Source: Vibrio sp. ES.051 (GTDB lineage: Bacteria > Pseudomonadota > Gammaproteobacteria > Enterobacterales > Vibrionaceae). From it: a stretch of DNA of 64,000 nt. Position numbers and translations under genes: made by a program. Below the pieces are notes generated by a model that saw nothing but the letters and a program-made list of their open reading frames with translations, searched no databases and was not told the DNA's origin. Below, one piece after another: positions 1 through 9,472 of this stretch (position 1 is its first letter; every line of letters begins with the position of its first letter). The stretch spans positions 186,001 through 250,000 of the forward strand of contig NZ_PDJL01000005.1 of assembly GCF_002563795.1 (NCBI RefSeq), written 5' to 3'.

Positions 1-25
1 GGTTCGAATCCGTCTCCCTCCACCA
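1..25 (+). tRNA. 3' end of a tRNA gene (probably tRNA-Tyr)
   Basis: The window opens inside a tRNA. A T-loop TTCGAAT is followed by its 3' stem, the acceptor strand TCCCTCC, discriminator A and an encoded CCA ending at 25. The matching 5' acceptor strand would be GGAGGGA. Discriminator A and this acceptor fit tRNA-Tyr better than tRNA-Ser, but the anticodon lies outside the window, so identity is a guess. Confidence 0.85.
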
Positions 26-30
26 TATAG

Positions 31-60
31 AAAATCCAGCTCATTGAGCTGGATTTTTTT
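31..60 (+). terminator. Rho-independent terminator of the tRNA transcript
   Basis: Perfect stem AAATCCAGCTC / GAGCTGGATTT with loop ATT, followed by a run of T, starts six bases after the tRNA CCA end. The 200 bases after it (61-259) show nothing I recognise. Confidence 0.9.
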
Positions 61-259
61 CGTTTCAGGACTGGTGAACGTCAACGTATGATTAGATAAC
101 CCAAGATGCGATGCTGAAGGCGACTTCTAATGAATTGTATGTAGTAATACGCAGTAATCCTGAACTGTATGTTAGTTTAGAACGATGCCTCTCGCTTTCT
201 TAATTGGACTATCAAGCGATTGACGGAAAGATAAAAGTCCATCGCTATACATCAGATAC

Positions 260-292
260 AAAAAATCCCGCAGGGGGGTGCGGGATTTTTTT
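260..292 (-). terminator. Bidirectional terminator after the Tim44-domain gene
   Basis: Stem AAAAATCCCGCA / TGCGGGATTTTT with a G-rich loop and T tracts on both strands. It lies 25 bases past the stop of the minus-strand gene at 317. Confidence 0.85.
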
Positions 293-316
293 AAGACTAA
301 ATTGGTTTAAAGGTGA

Positions 317-1189
317 CTAGCCTTGAATACCAACAATCAACCAAGGCGCGTTAGGTACCGTAAGATCACGCTCTAGGTGCCAAATATCTTCGATACTCTC
401 TTCGACGCCTTCAACGGCGTCACGGTAACGACCACTGAACTGCAAGCTTAATTGTGCTTTATTCGCGTCATAATCTGCACGTACAATTTCAGCATCAACA
501 TACATGACATCCGTGTGCTGCTCACCTTCTAGCTTCGCTCGCTCTGCTTTAAGATCATCCAACAAGCTTGGAGAGACATACTCTTCAATGGTGTCTAGCT
601 GATTGTGATTCCAGGCGCCTTGTAAGATTCGGTAGTGCTCACGAGCACCATTAACAAAAGCGGCTTGGTCAAAACCTGGTGGGTAATTGTGTGGTACATC
701 ACTTTGAGACCCAAAACCAGTAAAACCACCTGTATTTGAGTTTGGCTGCTGTTCAAAGTTTTGCATATTAGGTTGCTCAAACTTAGACGTGTTACCACCA
801 AATGCTGGTTGATGACGGTGCTGGTTCATGCTGCCTTGCTTTGCACCTAACATGCCGCGCATCAACTTAAAGATGAAGAAGGCAATCAAACCAATAATTA
901 GGATATCCATAAACTGGATACCTTCAAAAGCACCACCAAAGAAAGCAGCAAGCAGTCCACCAGCTAAAAGACCACCAAGGAGACCACCCATCAAGCCTTT
1001 TTTGCTTGAAGATTTTGCCGTCTTCTCTTTACCGATCGTATTAGTGTTTTGTTGCTGTTGTTTAGGCGCAGGGGCAGTTTTGTAACTCTTACCAAAAGAC
1101 TTACCACCACCAAACCTTTTCGCTTCTGCGATAGGTGTTACAGCGACAGTAAACATTAATAGAGCAACAATAGAAAATAAACGTTTCAT
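317..1189 (-). CDS. Tim44-like domain protein, exported or membrane anchored
   Basis: A protein of 290 residues. I start it at the ATG at 1189 because AAGGA lies 6 bases upstream; an in-frame ATG 21 bases earlier has no such site. It has an N-terminal signal-like segment (about residues 1-24, ending near AEAKRFGGG), a Gln/Ser/Lys-rich linker, a glycine-rich hydrophobic segment with a second membrane stretch (IIGLIAFFIFKLMRG), a low-complexity region, and a C-terminal alpha/beta region like the Tim44/TIM44-like fold seen in bacterial proteins and ribosomal protein L45. Bacterial members of this family are membrane-associated and their function is mostly unknown. It is transcribed alone towards its own terminator. 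I infer a cell-envelope role only. Confidence 0.8.
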   Translation of the reverse strand: MKRLFSIVALLMFTVAVTPIAEAKRFGGGKSFGKSYKTAPAPKQQQQNTNTIGKEKTAKSSSKKGLMGGLLGGLLAGGLLAAFFGGAFEGIQFMDILIIGLIAFFIFKLMRGMLGAKQGSMNQHRHQPAFGGNTSKFEQPNMQNFEQQPNSNTGGFTGFGSQSDVPHNYPPGFDQAAFVNGAREHYRILQGAWNHNQLDTIEEYVSPSLLDDLKAERAKLEGEQHTDVMYVDAEIVRADYDANKAQLSLQFSGRYRDAVEGVEESIEDIWHLERDLTVPNAPWLIVGIQG

Positions 1190-1408
1190 CGTTATCCTTA
1201 AAGTTAACATATCTAAGGTGGTGCCCTATCAATACGAAACAATTATGGTTTCAAACAGTAGCACGCCAAAGATGATAGTGAGGTTATCATACTCTGTATG
1301 TCAGTTGATGAAAATAGCCTAAAGAAGCTGACATGTATCAGAATATTGCCAAGTCTGTTGGCTTGCACTTGATTGCGTTATTGACGGTTAATAAGTAGCT
1401 GACTATCA

Positions 1409-1427
1409 TATTGAACGATGTTCAATA
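1409..1427. promoter_or_regulatory. Palindromic operator in front of the TetR gene
   Basis: A perfect palindrome TATTGAAC-GAT-GTTCAATA ends 15 bases before the start codon of the TetR regulator. Spacing and symmetry fit an autoregulatory TetR operator. The core GAAC-N3-GTTC resembles sites bound by fatty-acid responsive TetR proteins such as PsrA. Binding is inferred. Confidence 0.65.
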
Positions 1428-1442
1428 AACCAGTTTGAGAGT

Positions 1443-2033
1443 ATGGCACGCAGAAACGATCACACTAGAGAAGAGTTAATAAATTTGACACTGACCACAG
1501 TCAAAAACTTTTTAGATGAGCACTCTTACCACGAGCTGAGCCTGCGTAAAATCGCTAACATGATTGGCTATGTGCCGAGTACACTTGTTAACATTTTTGG
1601 TAATTACAACATATTACTGCTGCATGTTGTCGCCCAAACTTTAGATGAATTAGCGCAAGAGGCTCAAAAAGCCACAAATAACAGCAAAGATGGCCACCAA
1701 GCTCTATTTGAACTCGCATACTGCTACCATGATTTTGCTCAAAAACACCCTTATCGCTGGCAACTTGTTTTCGAACACAATATGAACGGCGCACCACTCC
1801 CTGAATGGCATGCGAAACGGATTGATGGTATGACTGGCATGCTTGAGTCATTACTGGCTGAAATTGCACCCCATCGAACAGAATCTGAAGTTGTGAAAGC
1901 AAGCCGCGTATTATGGTCTGGCGTGCATGGTATTACCTTGCTCAGTGTTGATGATAAGTTTTTCTCTAGCGAGCCTGTTGATGGCAAAGAATTGATCGGT
2001 AACTTGCTGTCTAACTATCTCACCAACTGGTAA
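1443..2033 (+). CDS. TetR/AcrR-family transcriptional regulator (WHG C-terminal domain)
   Basis: 196 residues. The N-terminal TetR helix-turn-helix spans about residues 10-57 (TREELINLTL then LSLRKIANMIGYVPSTLVNIF). The C-terminal ligand-binding half carries the W-x-G-x-H-G signature (LWSGVHG, about residues 156-162) of the WHG group of TetR proteins. A perfect palindrome just upstream of the start suggests autoregulation. The next gene begins 13 bases after the stop, so the two are almost certainly one transcript and the regulator probably controls the MFS-acyltransferase. The ligand is unknown. Given the lipid-related partner, an acyl-CoA or lipid-derived molecule is my inference. Confidence 0.88.
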   Translation: MARRNDHTREELINLTLTTVKNFLDEHSYHELSLRKIANMIGYVPSTLVNIFGNYNILLLHVVAQTLDELAQEAQKATNNSKDGHQALFELAYCYHDFAQKHPYRWQLVFEHNMNGAPLPEWHAKRIDGMTGMLESLLAEIAPHRTESEVVKASRVLWSGVHGITLLSVDDKFFSSEPVDGKELIGNLLSNYLTNW

Positions 2034-2046
2034 TAAAGGGTTATTC

Positions 2047-3921
2047 ATGTCATCCGACAGACCGTCGTTCTTGCTGACGCAACGAAAGTTCCTGCCCTAT
2101 TTTATTACTCAATTTTTTGGCGCTTTCAACGATAACATTTTCAAAAACGTTTTATTGCTGTTTGTTGCTTTTGCGGGTTCTAGCGCGTTGCCGATTTCAA
2201 GTAACCTGTTCATCAACTTAGCCGCTGGCTTGTTCATCCTGCCATTCTTCTTATTTTCTGCGTCAGCAGGCGTTTTAGCCGACAAATACGAGAAGTCATG
2301 GTTTATTCGTAAGGTAAAGCTATTTGAAATCGCCATCATGCTCTTAGGGGCTATCGGCTTTATTACTGAAAGTTACGGCGTGTTGTTGCTGCTACTGTTT
2401 TTAATGGGTACTCAGTCTGCATTCTTTGGCCCTGTCAAGTACGCGCTCTTACCACAAAAATTAAACGCCAAAGAGTTGGTACCGGGCAATGCCCTCGTTG
2501 AAGCGGGCACTTTTATCGCCATTCTGATTGGGACACTAGGAGCAGGCCTCATTGCATCTGCCGACAATGCTAAGTACCTTGCTGCGCTTTGTGTGGTTAT
2601 ATTTGCGGTGTTGGGTTACTTGTCGAGCCGTTCTATCCCCTTTGCCGCCGCAAGTGCTCCCGAGCTTAAGTTCCGTTGGCAACCGTATCAACAAACTAAG
2701 CACACCTTGTCTATCGCCAAGTCTGATCGGATTGTATTCCAATGTATTATGGCGATCAGCTGGTTTTGGTTTTTAGGCGCAGCGTACCTGACTCAGTTCC
2801 CAAACTTCACCAAGGTGTATCTGAATGGCACAGAGAGCGCGGTTTCTTTCTTACTTGCATTATTTTCTATTGGGATAGCCCTAGGGTCGCTAATTTGCAA
2901 CTGGATCTCTAACCATCGGATCGAGATAGGTATTGTGCCTATTGGCTCGCTCGGGATTACGATATTCGGTTATTTAATGGCCACATCAATCCCAAGCGAA
3001 TTACCTCAGTTTAATACATTCGTTGACTTCTTTAGTTATGAGCCTTTTAGGCCGCTCTTTTTCTATCTATTAATGATCGGCGCTTCAGGTGGACTATTTA
3101 TCGTACCGCTTTACGCCTTAATGCAATTCCGAGCAAAAGAAACAGAACGTGCGCAAGTTATCGCTGGGCTTAATATTTTCAACTCTCTGTTGATGGTAGG
3201 GAGTGCGCTATTAGGTATTGTGTGCCTAAGTGTGCTTAAGATGTCCATTCCACAGCTGTTCGCTTTGTTGGCCATCCTGAACTTTTTAGTCGCTGCTTAC
3301 CTCTTTTTGCAAATCCCAGTCTTCGTCGTGCGCTTTGTGGTTTGGATGCTCACTCACAGCATTTATCGAGTGAAGCACAAAAATCTACATAATTTGCCAG
3401 AGCAAGGCGGCGCGTTGATCGTATGTAATCATGTTAGCTATATGGACGCTTTACTGCTAAGTGCGGTGTGCCCACGATTAATTCGCTTTGTCATGGAAGA
3501 AGATTATGCCAACCTGCCACCGTTAAGACGCTTTTTACGTCGAACGGGAGTGATTCCTATTTCAGCGAATAGCCGAAGCTCTATCAGACGTGCATTTAGT
3601 GATGTAGAAACTGCATTAAACGAAGGCCATCTCGTCTGTATTTTCCCAGAAGGAAAATTGACGTCTGACGGCGAAATGAATGAATTTATGCGTGGTATCG
3701 ATATCATTCTTCGTCGCAGCCCTGTTCCCGTGATTCCTATGGCGTTGAAAGGCTTATGGGGTAGCTATTTCAGCCGAGCGAAGGGACGAGCTTGCCGAGG
3801 TTTACCAACCCGATTTTGGTCTAAATTGGAAATTGAAGCTGGCGAACCAATACCACCGAATGAGGCTACGGCCAACGTCATGTTTAATAAAGTTCATCAA
3901 CTCCGTGGCGATTGGCGTTGA
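2047..3921 (+). CDS. MFS transporter fused to PlsC-type acyltransferase (LplT-Aas-like)
   Basis: 624 residues. Residues 1-about 420 form a 12-helix major-facilitator transporter that opens like LplT, the lysophospholipid flippase (FFGAFNDNIFKNV). Residues about 430-620 are a PlsC acyltransferase with the catalytic H-x4-D box (NHVSYMD) and the FPEG block (FPEGKLT). In E. coli the flippase LplT and the acyltransferase/acyl-ACP synthetase Aas are separate neighbours that flip lysophosphatidylethanolamine inward and reacylate it. Here the two halves are fused and the AMP-binding acyl-ACP synthetase domain is absent, so the acyl donor must come from elsewhere. The gene is co-transcribed with the TetR regulator. 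The lysophospholipid role is inference from family. Confidence 0.85.
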   Translation: MSSDRPSFLLTQRKFLPYFITQFFGAFNDNIFKNVLLLFVAFAGSSALPISSNLFINLAAGLFILPFFLFSASAGVLADKYEKSWFIRKVKLFEIAIMLLGAIGFITESYGVLLLLLFLMGTQSAFFGPVKYALLPQKLNAKELVPGNALVEAGTFIAILIGTLGAGLIASADNAKYLAALCVVIFAVLGYLSSRSIPFAAASAPELKFRWQPYQQTKHTLSIAKSDRIVFQCIMAISWFWFLGAAYLTQFPNFTKVYLNGTESAVSFLLALFSIGIALGSLICNWISNHRIEIGIVPIGSLGITIFGYLMATSIPSELPQFNTFVDFFSYEPFRPLFFYLLMIGASGGLFIVPLYALMQFRAKETERAQVIAGLNIFNSLLMVGSALLGIVCLSVLKMSIPQLFALLAILNFLVAAYLFLQIPVFVVRFVVWMLTHSIYRVKHKNLHNLPEQGGALIVCNHVSYMDALLLSAVCPRLIRFVMEEDYANLPPLRRFLRRTGVIPISANSRSSIRRAFSDVETALNEGHLVCIFPEGKLTSDGEMNEFMRGIDIILRRSPVPVIPMALKGLWGSYFSRAKGRACRGLPTRFWSKLEIEAGEPIPPNEATANVMFNKVHQLRGDWR

Positions 3922-3934
3922 TGGTAAAGAGAAT

Positions 3935-3967
3935 GAACGCACGTTTAGAATAGCTGAACGTGCGTTC
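3935..3967. repeat. Perfect 11-bp inverted repeat
   Basis: Arms GAACGCACGTT and AACGTGCGTTC separated by 11 bases, between the MFS-acyltransferase stop and the next gene. No T tract follows, so it is a poor Rho-independent terminator. It could be an mRNA 3' hairpin or an operator for the downstream transporter gene. The core AACGTGCGTT recurs in front of fadI (55796-55806 region). Confidence 0.7.
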
Positions 3968-4040
3968 AAGTCATTAATACAAATTGACCATGAACGATGA
4001 GATATACTCTCGGTTTACTCACAACAACGAATAATAAGCC

Positions 4041-4973
4041 TTGAATAAAAAATACCTCCTGTTTGGATTCGCGTTACTCTTTTGCTTAAGTCCTTTTGTA
4101 TCCTCTCCTATTGCTCTGGTTCTCGGTTTTTTACTCACCAGTTTTGGTTTTGTGCCGTCCCAGCTTCCTATCGCCTCTTTGACTAAGAAATTACTTTCCT
4201 ACTCTATTATTGGTTTAGGCTTTGGGATCAATTTCGAACAAGCACTTACCGTCACATCGGACGGTATCGGTCTAATTATTGTCACCATAGTTGGTACGTT
4301 AGCTATCGGCTCGGTTATCGCCAAAGTAATAAAGTTAGAGCGTACAACAGCTTACTTAATCTCTTCAGGTACAGCCATCTGTGGTGGTAGCGCGATTGCG
4401 GCCGTCGCGCCTGCAATTAGAGCAAAAGATGAGCAAATAGGGTTAGCACTGGCGACTGTGTTTGTGTTGAACTCTCTGGCGCTATTTATTTTTCCGCTAA
4501 TAGGTCATGCTTTAGAGCTAGATCAGCACACATTTGGCACATGGGCGGCAATTGCCATACATGACACCTCTTCTGTCGTTGGAGCGGCATCGGCCTACGG
4601 TGAGCAAGCACTTACCACTGCCACCACATTAAAACTGGCACGAGCGCTATGGATCATTCCTGTGGCATTACTCAGTGCTGTTATTTTTTCACGGGGAAAT
4701 GACGACAGTGGATCGCGTAAGCTAGTGATCCCTTACTTTATTTTCTGGTACTGTGCAGCTATCGCTTTCAGTGATTTATTCCCGCAGTTTGAGGGGGTGT
4801 ACCACGGTATATTCGCTGTTGCAAAACAAGCACTGGTGGTGTGCTTATTTTTGATTGGCTGCAGTATTTCGACTTCGACGTTGAGAACGGCGGGAGCGAA
4901 GCCATTATTATTTGGCGTGAGCTTATGGGTAGTAATTTCAACCACCTCACTAAGCTGGTTAGTTTTTAGGTAA
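4041..4973 (+). CDS. YeiH/UPF0324-family membrane transporter (putative sulfate exporter family)
   Basis: 310 residues with about nine or ten hydrophobic segments across the whole length. The conserved centre [19 protein letters not shown] and the later [15 protein letters not shown] are characteristic of the YeiH (Cons_hypoth698) family, often annotated as putative sulfate exporters. Transport specificity is not established. The only plausible start is TTG at 4041; no strong Shine-Dalgarno is visible, and no early in-frame ATG exists. It is read from the same strand as the TetR/MFS genes but separated by 119 bases and an inverted repeat, so it is probably a separate unit. Confidence 0.82.
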   Translation: MNKKYLLFGFALLFCLSPFVSSPIALVLGFLLTSFGFVPSQLPIASLTKKLLSYSIIGLGFGINFEQALTVTSDGIGLIIVTIVGTLAIGSVIAKVIKLERTTAYLISSGTAICGGSAIAAVAPAIRAKDEQIGLALATVFVLNSLALFIFPLIGHALELDQHTFGTWAAIAIHDTSSVVGAASAYGEQALTTATTLKLARALWIIPVALLSAVIFSRGNDDSGSRKLVIPYFIFWYCAAIAFSDLFPQFEGVYHGIFAVAKQALVVCLFLIGCSISTSTLRTAGAKPLLFGVSLWVVISTTSLSWLVFR

Positions 4974-4983
4974 TTGTCTTCGG

Positions 4984-5145
4984 TTAGTTTTGCTGCGATC
5001 GTGTCTGATTAAGTTTGTTATTCTTCAGTACAAGCATCAGTGCGATCGCAATCAAAAAAGCCGTCAGTTCAGCCAAGGAACGAGTCAGCCCTTCGCTGCT
5101 GACAGCAATGCAAATTTGCAGTACAACCGCTACAACTAATGTCAT
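4984..5145 (-). CDS. Small hydrophobic membrane protein, 53 residues
   Basis: A short minus-strand frame that fills most of the gap downstream of menE. ATG at 5145 is preceded by AGGATGG at good spacing; an alternative ATG at 5154 would add three residues. The product has two hydrophobic stretches (about residues 1-17 and 28-43) separated by SSEGLTRSLAEL, and a short polar, basic C-terminal tail (KNNKLNQTRSQQN). This two-helix layout is typical of small inner-membrane proteins. It runs in the same direction as menE, 117 bases downstream, and could be the last gene of that transcript. No family recognised. Confidence 0.55.
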   Translation of the reverse strand: MTLVVAVVLQICIAVSSEGLTRSLAELTAFLIAIALMLVLKNNKLNQTRSQQN

Positions 5146-5262
5146 TTTGACCATCCTGAACCTTATGCCTCTTTCCTATCTGTCTTGAGGCACAATTATG
5201 ATTCAGGGTTATAAGGATACGAAATTCTCTTTCCGACTAACACATAGCGAAATTGACTAATA

Positions 5263-6684
5263 CTACGTCAAGGACAACAACCATTTTTTCACCGCTTTAC
5301 GAGAGGCTTTAATTCCACCTTCCAATAAGTCTTGTGGCATTAAATGATACTCAATCGGCCATTTGAATTTTTCTAATCTCGCCTGTAGATGCTGTTCATA
5401 TTCAGCCTTGGTGAGCAAACCGTCTGATTGAATCACAGCAACCGGACGATGACCAAAATCAGCATCCTCAACAGGTATCACTATGCTTTGAACAATGCTA
5501 TCCATTTGGTTGAGCGCGGCCTCAACCTCTTCACAATGTATATTCTCACCGCCGGAAATAAACTGGTTGTCGGCACGACCGATGATCTTTAATTCATCCC
5601 CCTGCCATTCTCCTAAATCTTTACTATCAAACCAGCCTTGTTCATCCAACAACAGGGTAACTTGACCTTGATAGAAATACCCTGCCGCGAGCGTTTTCCC
5701 ACCGACCAAAATACGCTGATCCACCAGCTTGACCTTACGGTTTTTTAATAAGTGCCCGGCACTAATCACATCATCAACTTTCTTTGCCGTTACGGTGGAA
5801 GCCGCTTCTGTCATGCCGTAACCCAACCATGCCTCAACCCCCTTTTCTGTGGCTCGTAGTGCTAGCTCGTGATCGATGTGACTGCCGCCCAGTAACACAT
5901 GAGTTAAAGACAAGTCTATCTTGTTACCTAACAGACGTTTAAGCTGCGCTGCAACGAGCGAAGCATGAGAAACACCTTGGATATCTTCTGCTAATTCCCC
6001 GTCGCCTACTTTCAGTGTTGCACCCGCAAATAACCAACGGTAAACAATCGCCAAACCAGAAACATGATAGAGAGGAAGCGACAGCAGCCAAGTGTCTTGT
6101 TGAGTGAAAGTAAACTCACTCAGTAAGCCTTCTGCTGAAGCAAAGTGTTGTCGATGCGTGTGCACCACGGCTTTGGGGAAACCAGTCGAGCCCGAGGTGA
6201 AAACCACAGAAGCGAGCCGATCATGATGATACCCATCTTCAAGTATTAGATCGCTGTTTAAATTCAACACTTCTGATGTGCTAAGCACAGTCGCATTCAG
6301 GGATTCCAGTTCATGGGGTGTAAACGTCGACGCACAATCCTTGGCAAACCAAATGAATCGCGTTTGTTCAGGCTTGTAGAGCGTAGTGAGTTTATTTTGT
6401 AATGAGCCTATCGGTTGGAGCATGGTTAAGGCAGAAATCGCACCAAGCTGCTGAGAGGCGAGATAAAGTAGCAAAGTCTCCGTTTGGTTTTTACCGACTA
6501 AGGTCACCACATCACCACGAGTCACACCTTGTAGGTTCAAGTAGTGCGTATATTGATGAATCCGTAACGCGAGCTGTTGCCAATTTAACGTTTCTGACGA
6601 TGTTTCAAGTGCAATAGAAAAAGGGCTCGTGTGAGCCCAATGGTTCCATGGCGCCATCGCAATATTGTCTATGCTGAATGCCAC
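5263..6684 (-). CDS. menE: o-Succinylbenzoate-CoA ligase MenE
   Basis: 473 residues of the ANL adenylate-forming superfamily. It activates o-succinylbenzoate with ATP and joins it to CoA, the fifth step of the classical menaquinone pathway. The P-loop-like motif SGSTGFPK lies at 164-171, GYGMTEAAS follows at about 285, and the C-terminal GGIKASRKAVKKW contains the adenylation lysine. The 5' end overlaps menC by 16 bases, so the two are translationally coupled. An internal ATG (residue 10) would also fit the family. Last recognised gene of menFDHBCE, cytosolic. Confidence 0.95.
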   Translation of the reverse strand: MAFSIDNIAMAPWNHWAHTSPFSIALETSSETLNWQQLALRIHQYTHYLNLQGVTRGDVVTLVGKNQTETLLLYLASQQLGAISALTMLQPIGSLQNKLTTLYKPEQTRFIWFAKDCASTFTPHELESLNATVLSTSEVLNLNSDLILEDGYHHDRLASVVFTSGSTGFPKAVVHTHRQHFASAEGLLSEFTFTQQDTWLLSLPLYHVSGLAIVYRWLFAGATLKVGDGELAEDIQGVSHASLVAAQLKRLLGNKIDLSLTHVLLGGSHIDHELALRATEKGVEAWLGYGMTEAASTVTAKKVDDVISAGHLLKNRKVKLVDQRILVGGKTLAAGYFYQGQVTLLLDEQGWFDSKDLGEWQGDELKIIGRADNQFISGGENIHCEEVEAALNQMDSIVQSIVIPVEDADFGHRPVAVIQSDGLLTKAEYEQHLQARLEKFKWPIEYHLMPQDLLEGGIKASRKAVKKWLLSLT

Positions 6685-7658
6685 ACGATCTCCTGTTGGG
6701 TTAGAGGAACAATAGGAAGTTCACATTTTGGCCAACCCTGTTCTAGCTGTACTGTGAACAAACCAACAGTATCCAAACCGGGAACTTCATCAGGTAATTG
6801 CCATTGGGCCAATCGCGCCAGTTGAGTGAGACCTAAACTGGACTCAATACTCGAACTGATGACCGCTTTAATCCCCAGTGACTTAGCCTTATCTATCAGT
6901 GTAATACAGAAATCCACCGACCCAATGAGTGTCGGCTTAATAATGATCGTTTTCACACCGGTCAGGTCCTCTAGACAGAAATCTTCACGGCGAACCGCGT
7001 CTTGCAGCGTTTCATCCCAAGCAATCGCAATGCCAGTGTTAATCGCAAAAGAAAGGCTATCCCCGGGCGAACGACACGGTTCTTCCAAGAAAGTAATCCG
7101 CTGACGCAACGACGGGGTAATGTATTTCGCAAACTGCTGCGCTTTTTCTGGTGTCCAAGCGCGGTTCGCATCAAGTCGAAGCGTTAATTGAGGAATCGAT
7201 TCAAGGAACAGATTCACAAGCATGCCGTCACGAATTGGTTCATAAAGCCCGACTTTCACTTTCGCGACTTTCTCACCTTCCATTTCGTTCAACTTTGGAA
7301 TGAGCTCGTCTGGGTCGCCAGTGCATAGTGGCGCTGTTTGATACTTACCTTGTTGGGGTAAACCACCAGCTAACTCTAACTGTGCCATCGATAAACCAAA
7401 CGCGACCGATGGGTACATGTTGGCGTAATCCACATCCAACCCTGCAACCCAACGCTCCGCTTGTTCTTGTAGCTGAATACCAGCATCTTCGGGGCTCTCT
7501 AAACTAAAACCAGGAAGAGGAGCGACTTCTCCAAGCCCGATTTTGTCACCTTCTGAAAGCGCAACAACATAACCAACACGTTCAGTTAGCTTATTGTCTC
7601 GCAGGATGACACCACTATCCATGGGCAAGCTATAACGATAAATTTTCGCTTCACGCAT
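6669..7658 (-). CDS. menC: o-Succinylbenzoate synthase MenC
   Basis: 329 residues, enolase superfamily. It dehydrates SHCHC to o-succinylbenzoate. The usual catalytic pieces are present in order: VAKVKVG (Lys pair), RLDANRAW (metal Asp), FLEEPC (metal Glu), AWDETL (metal Asp/Glu) and IIIKPTLIGS (Lys). I start it at the ATG at 7658, which has AGGA about 9 bases upstream and gives MREAKIYRYSLP, as in other MenC proteins; the frame is open 45 bases further. It overlaps menE and is separated from menB by 127 bases, the only real gap in the operon. Confidence 0.94.
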   Translation of the reverse strand: MREAKIYRYSLPMDSGVILRDNKLTERVGYVVALSEGDKIGLGEVAPLPGFSLESPEDAGIQLQEQAERWVAGLDVDYANMYPSVAFGLSMAQLELAGGLPQQGKYQTAPLCTGDPDELIPKLNEMEGEKVAKVKVGLYEPIRDGMLVNLFLESIPQLTLRLDANRAWTPEKAQQFAKYITPSLRQRITFLEEPCRSPGDSLSFAINTGIAIAWDETLQDAVRREDFCLEDLTGVKTIIIKPTLIGSVDFCITLIDKAKSLGIKAVISSSIESSLGLTQLARLAQWQLPDEVPGLDTVGLFTVQLEQGWPKCELPIVPLTQQEIVWHSA

Positions 7659-7752
7659 AATTCGAGTCCTATGTAATGCCGTATATTTTGAGCGTTCTGA
7701 CAAGGAACCTCATCAGCCTCCCAGAGGGCGAGGCGCTCAGGAAAAATGGAAC

Positions 7753-7778
7753 AGAGGAGCTAAAACACTCCTCTTTTT
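7753..7778 (+). repeat. Hairpin with T tract between menB and menC
   Basis: Stem AGAGGAG / CTCCTCT with an 8-base loop, followed on the plus strand by TTTTT. All flanking genes run on the minus strand, where the U tract precedes rather than follows the stem, so it is not a good terminator for men transcripts. It may act as an mRNA-stability hairpin or mark a plus-strand transcript end. Confidence 0.45.
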
Positions 7779-7785
7779 ATACGGA

Positions 7786-8652
7786 TTATGGGTTACGAGG
7801 GAACTTATCGAAGTCTGGGCGACGTTTCTCGTTAAAAGCATTACGGCCTTCTTGGCCTTCATCGGTCATGTAGAACATCATTGTTGCGTTGCCTGCAAGT
7901 TCTTGTAGCCCCGCTTGACCATCACAGTCTGCATTCAATGCCGCTTTCAAACAGCGTAGTGCCATTGGGCTGTGTTGCAGAACTTCACGACACCAACGCA
8001 CGGTTTCTTTCTCTAGATCCGCTAGTGGTACAACCGTGTTGACCAAGCCCATGTCTACCGCTTCTTGAGCATTATAGAAACGACATAGGAACCAGATTTC
8101 ACGTGCTTTTTTCTGACCGACGATACGAGCCATGTATGATGCGCCCCAACCACCGTCGAAAGAACCCACTTTAGGGCCAGTTTGACCAAACTGCGCATTG
8201 TCCGCAGCAATCGTCAGGTCACACATCATGTGCAATACGTGTCCGCCGCCAACCGCCCAGCCGGCGACTGATGCGATCACAGGTTTTGGACAAGTTCGGA
8301 TGTCACGTTGGAAATCCAATACATTCAGGTGATGCGTGCCTTGGTCGTCTTGGTAACCGCCGTAATCACCACGGATCTTCTGGTCGCCGCCAGAACAGAA
8401 TGCATCCTCACCTAGGCCAGTCAAAATAATCACGCCCACATTAGAGTCGTAGCGTGCATCTGCCAACGCATCAATCATCTCTTTCACGGTTTGAGGGCGA
8501 AACGCGTTACGCACTTGAGGACGTGCAATGGTGATTTTCGCTATACCATCTTCAGACTTATGGTAGTGAATATCGTCGTATTTCTCGCTGCAATCTTTCC
8601 ATTGAACCGGAGCGTAAAGTTCTTCTTCAGAAATGCCTACTGTTTTAGCCAT
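7786..8652 (-). CDS. menB: 1,4-Dihydroxy-2-naphthoyl-CoA synthase MenB
   Basis: 288 residues, crotonase superfamily, closes the second naphthoquinone ring by intramolecular Claisen condensation. Very close to E. coli Men[69 protein letters not shown]. The start at 8652 has GGGA six bases upstream and gives [15 protein letters not shown]. Upstream in-frame ATGs at 8664 and 8685 are possible but less likely. It overlaps the menH stop by 8 bases. Confidence 0.96.
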   Translation of the reverse strand: MAKTVGISEEELYAPVQWKDCSEKYDDIHYHKSEDGIAKITIARPQVRNAFRPQTVKEMIDALADARYDSNVGVIILTGLGEDAFCSGGDQKIRGDYGGYQDDQGTHHLNVLDFQRDIRTCPKPVIASVAGWAVGGGHVLHMMCDLTIAADNAQFGQTGPKVGSFDGGWGASYMARIVGQKKAREIWFLCRFYNAQEAVDMGLVNTVVPLADLEKETVRWCREVLQHSPMALRCLKAALNADCDGQAGLQELAGNATMMFYMTDEGQEGRNAFNEKRRPDFDKFPRNP

Positions 8653-9472
8653 GGTGATTCCCATTGTTCTCGTTACTCTCACCAAAGTGAGATTGAATTA
8701 TTTGCTTAATATGCATCGCAAATTGTTGGGGCTGCTCTTGATGGACGTTATGCCCTGCGCCTTCAACTTGTCGATACGCCAACCCGCTACGTTGTGCCAG
8801 TTGGCTAAATTTTTGGTCTTTCGCACCACACAAGTAATACATCGGTATGTTCTGCTTTTTCAGTGTGGGCAACAAATACGCCTGCTTGGCTAACGATGTT
8901 GCCATCAGCATGCCCGCGACCGCCGAGCCAAGATTATCACTTCGCTTCGCAATTAATGTTTGTCTTTGCTCATGGTTTAGTGAAGAAAACACTGCTTGCT
9001 GATACCAATCGTTCAAAACACGTTCAAGTGGTTCAGTTTTGAAACGCTTTGCCCAGTGAGCATCATTCTCCAATCTCACCTGTTTCTCTGACTCAGTTTG
9101 AAGCCCGAAGTTTCCCCCTTCAACAATTACGCCTGCAATATTGAGATCTGGGAAGCATTGATTGGCAATACCATGCATCGCAATACGGCCGCCCATCGAG
9201 TAACCAATCAAAATAAGTGGTTGTTGTGAGGGAAATAATAAAGATAGTGTGGAATTAAGAAGTTTGCAGCAATCATCGAGATCGTTGCACTTTGTAAACT
9301 GACTGCGACCATGACCAGGAAGGTCTATAACGACTCGTTCAAACTGAGTCAGCTCATCCAAACAAGCTTGCCAATCAGCACCATTTCCTAAAAGGCCATG
9401 CAAAAACACCAGAGTGGGAAGATCACCACTTTGGTGTTTTTCAGTTGGAGAGAAACGCTCAGAGTGAAGCAT
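8645..9472 (-). CDS. menH: SHCHC synthase MenH
   Basis: 275 residues, alpha/beta hydrolase fold. It eliminates pyruvate from SEPHCHC to give SHCHC. The oxyanion region is [13 protein letters not shown], the nucleophile elbow GYSMGGR holds the catalytic Ser, the acid lies in the CGAKDQKF block and the catalytic His in GAGHNVHQE. Overlaps menD by 14 bases and menB by 8, consistent with translational coupling in a single operon. Confidence 0.93.
   Translation of the reverse strand: MLHSERFSPTEKHQSGDLPTLVFLHGLLGNGADWQACLDELTQFERVVIDLPGHGRSQFTKCNDLDDCCKLLNSTLSLLFPSQQPLILIGYSMGGRIAMHGIANQCFPDLNIAGVIVEGGNFGLQTESEKQVRLENDAHWAKRFKTEPLERVLNDWYQQAVFSSLNHEQRQTLIAKRSDNLGSAVAGMLMATSLAKQAYLLPTLKKQNIPMYYLCGAKDQKFSQLAQRSGLAYRQVEGAGHNVHQEQPQQFAMHIKQIIQSHFGESNENNGNHHG

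Noticed and set aside
4974..5262. Promoter-only gap after the YeiH gene
   Set aside because: It contains the short membrane ORF at 4984-5145, so it is not empty.
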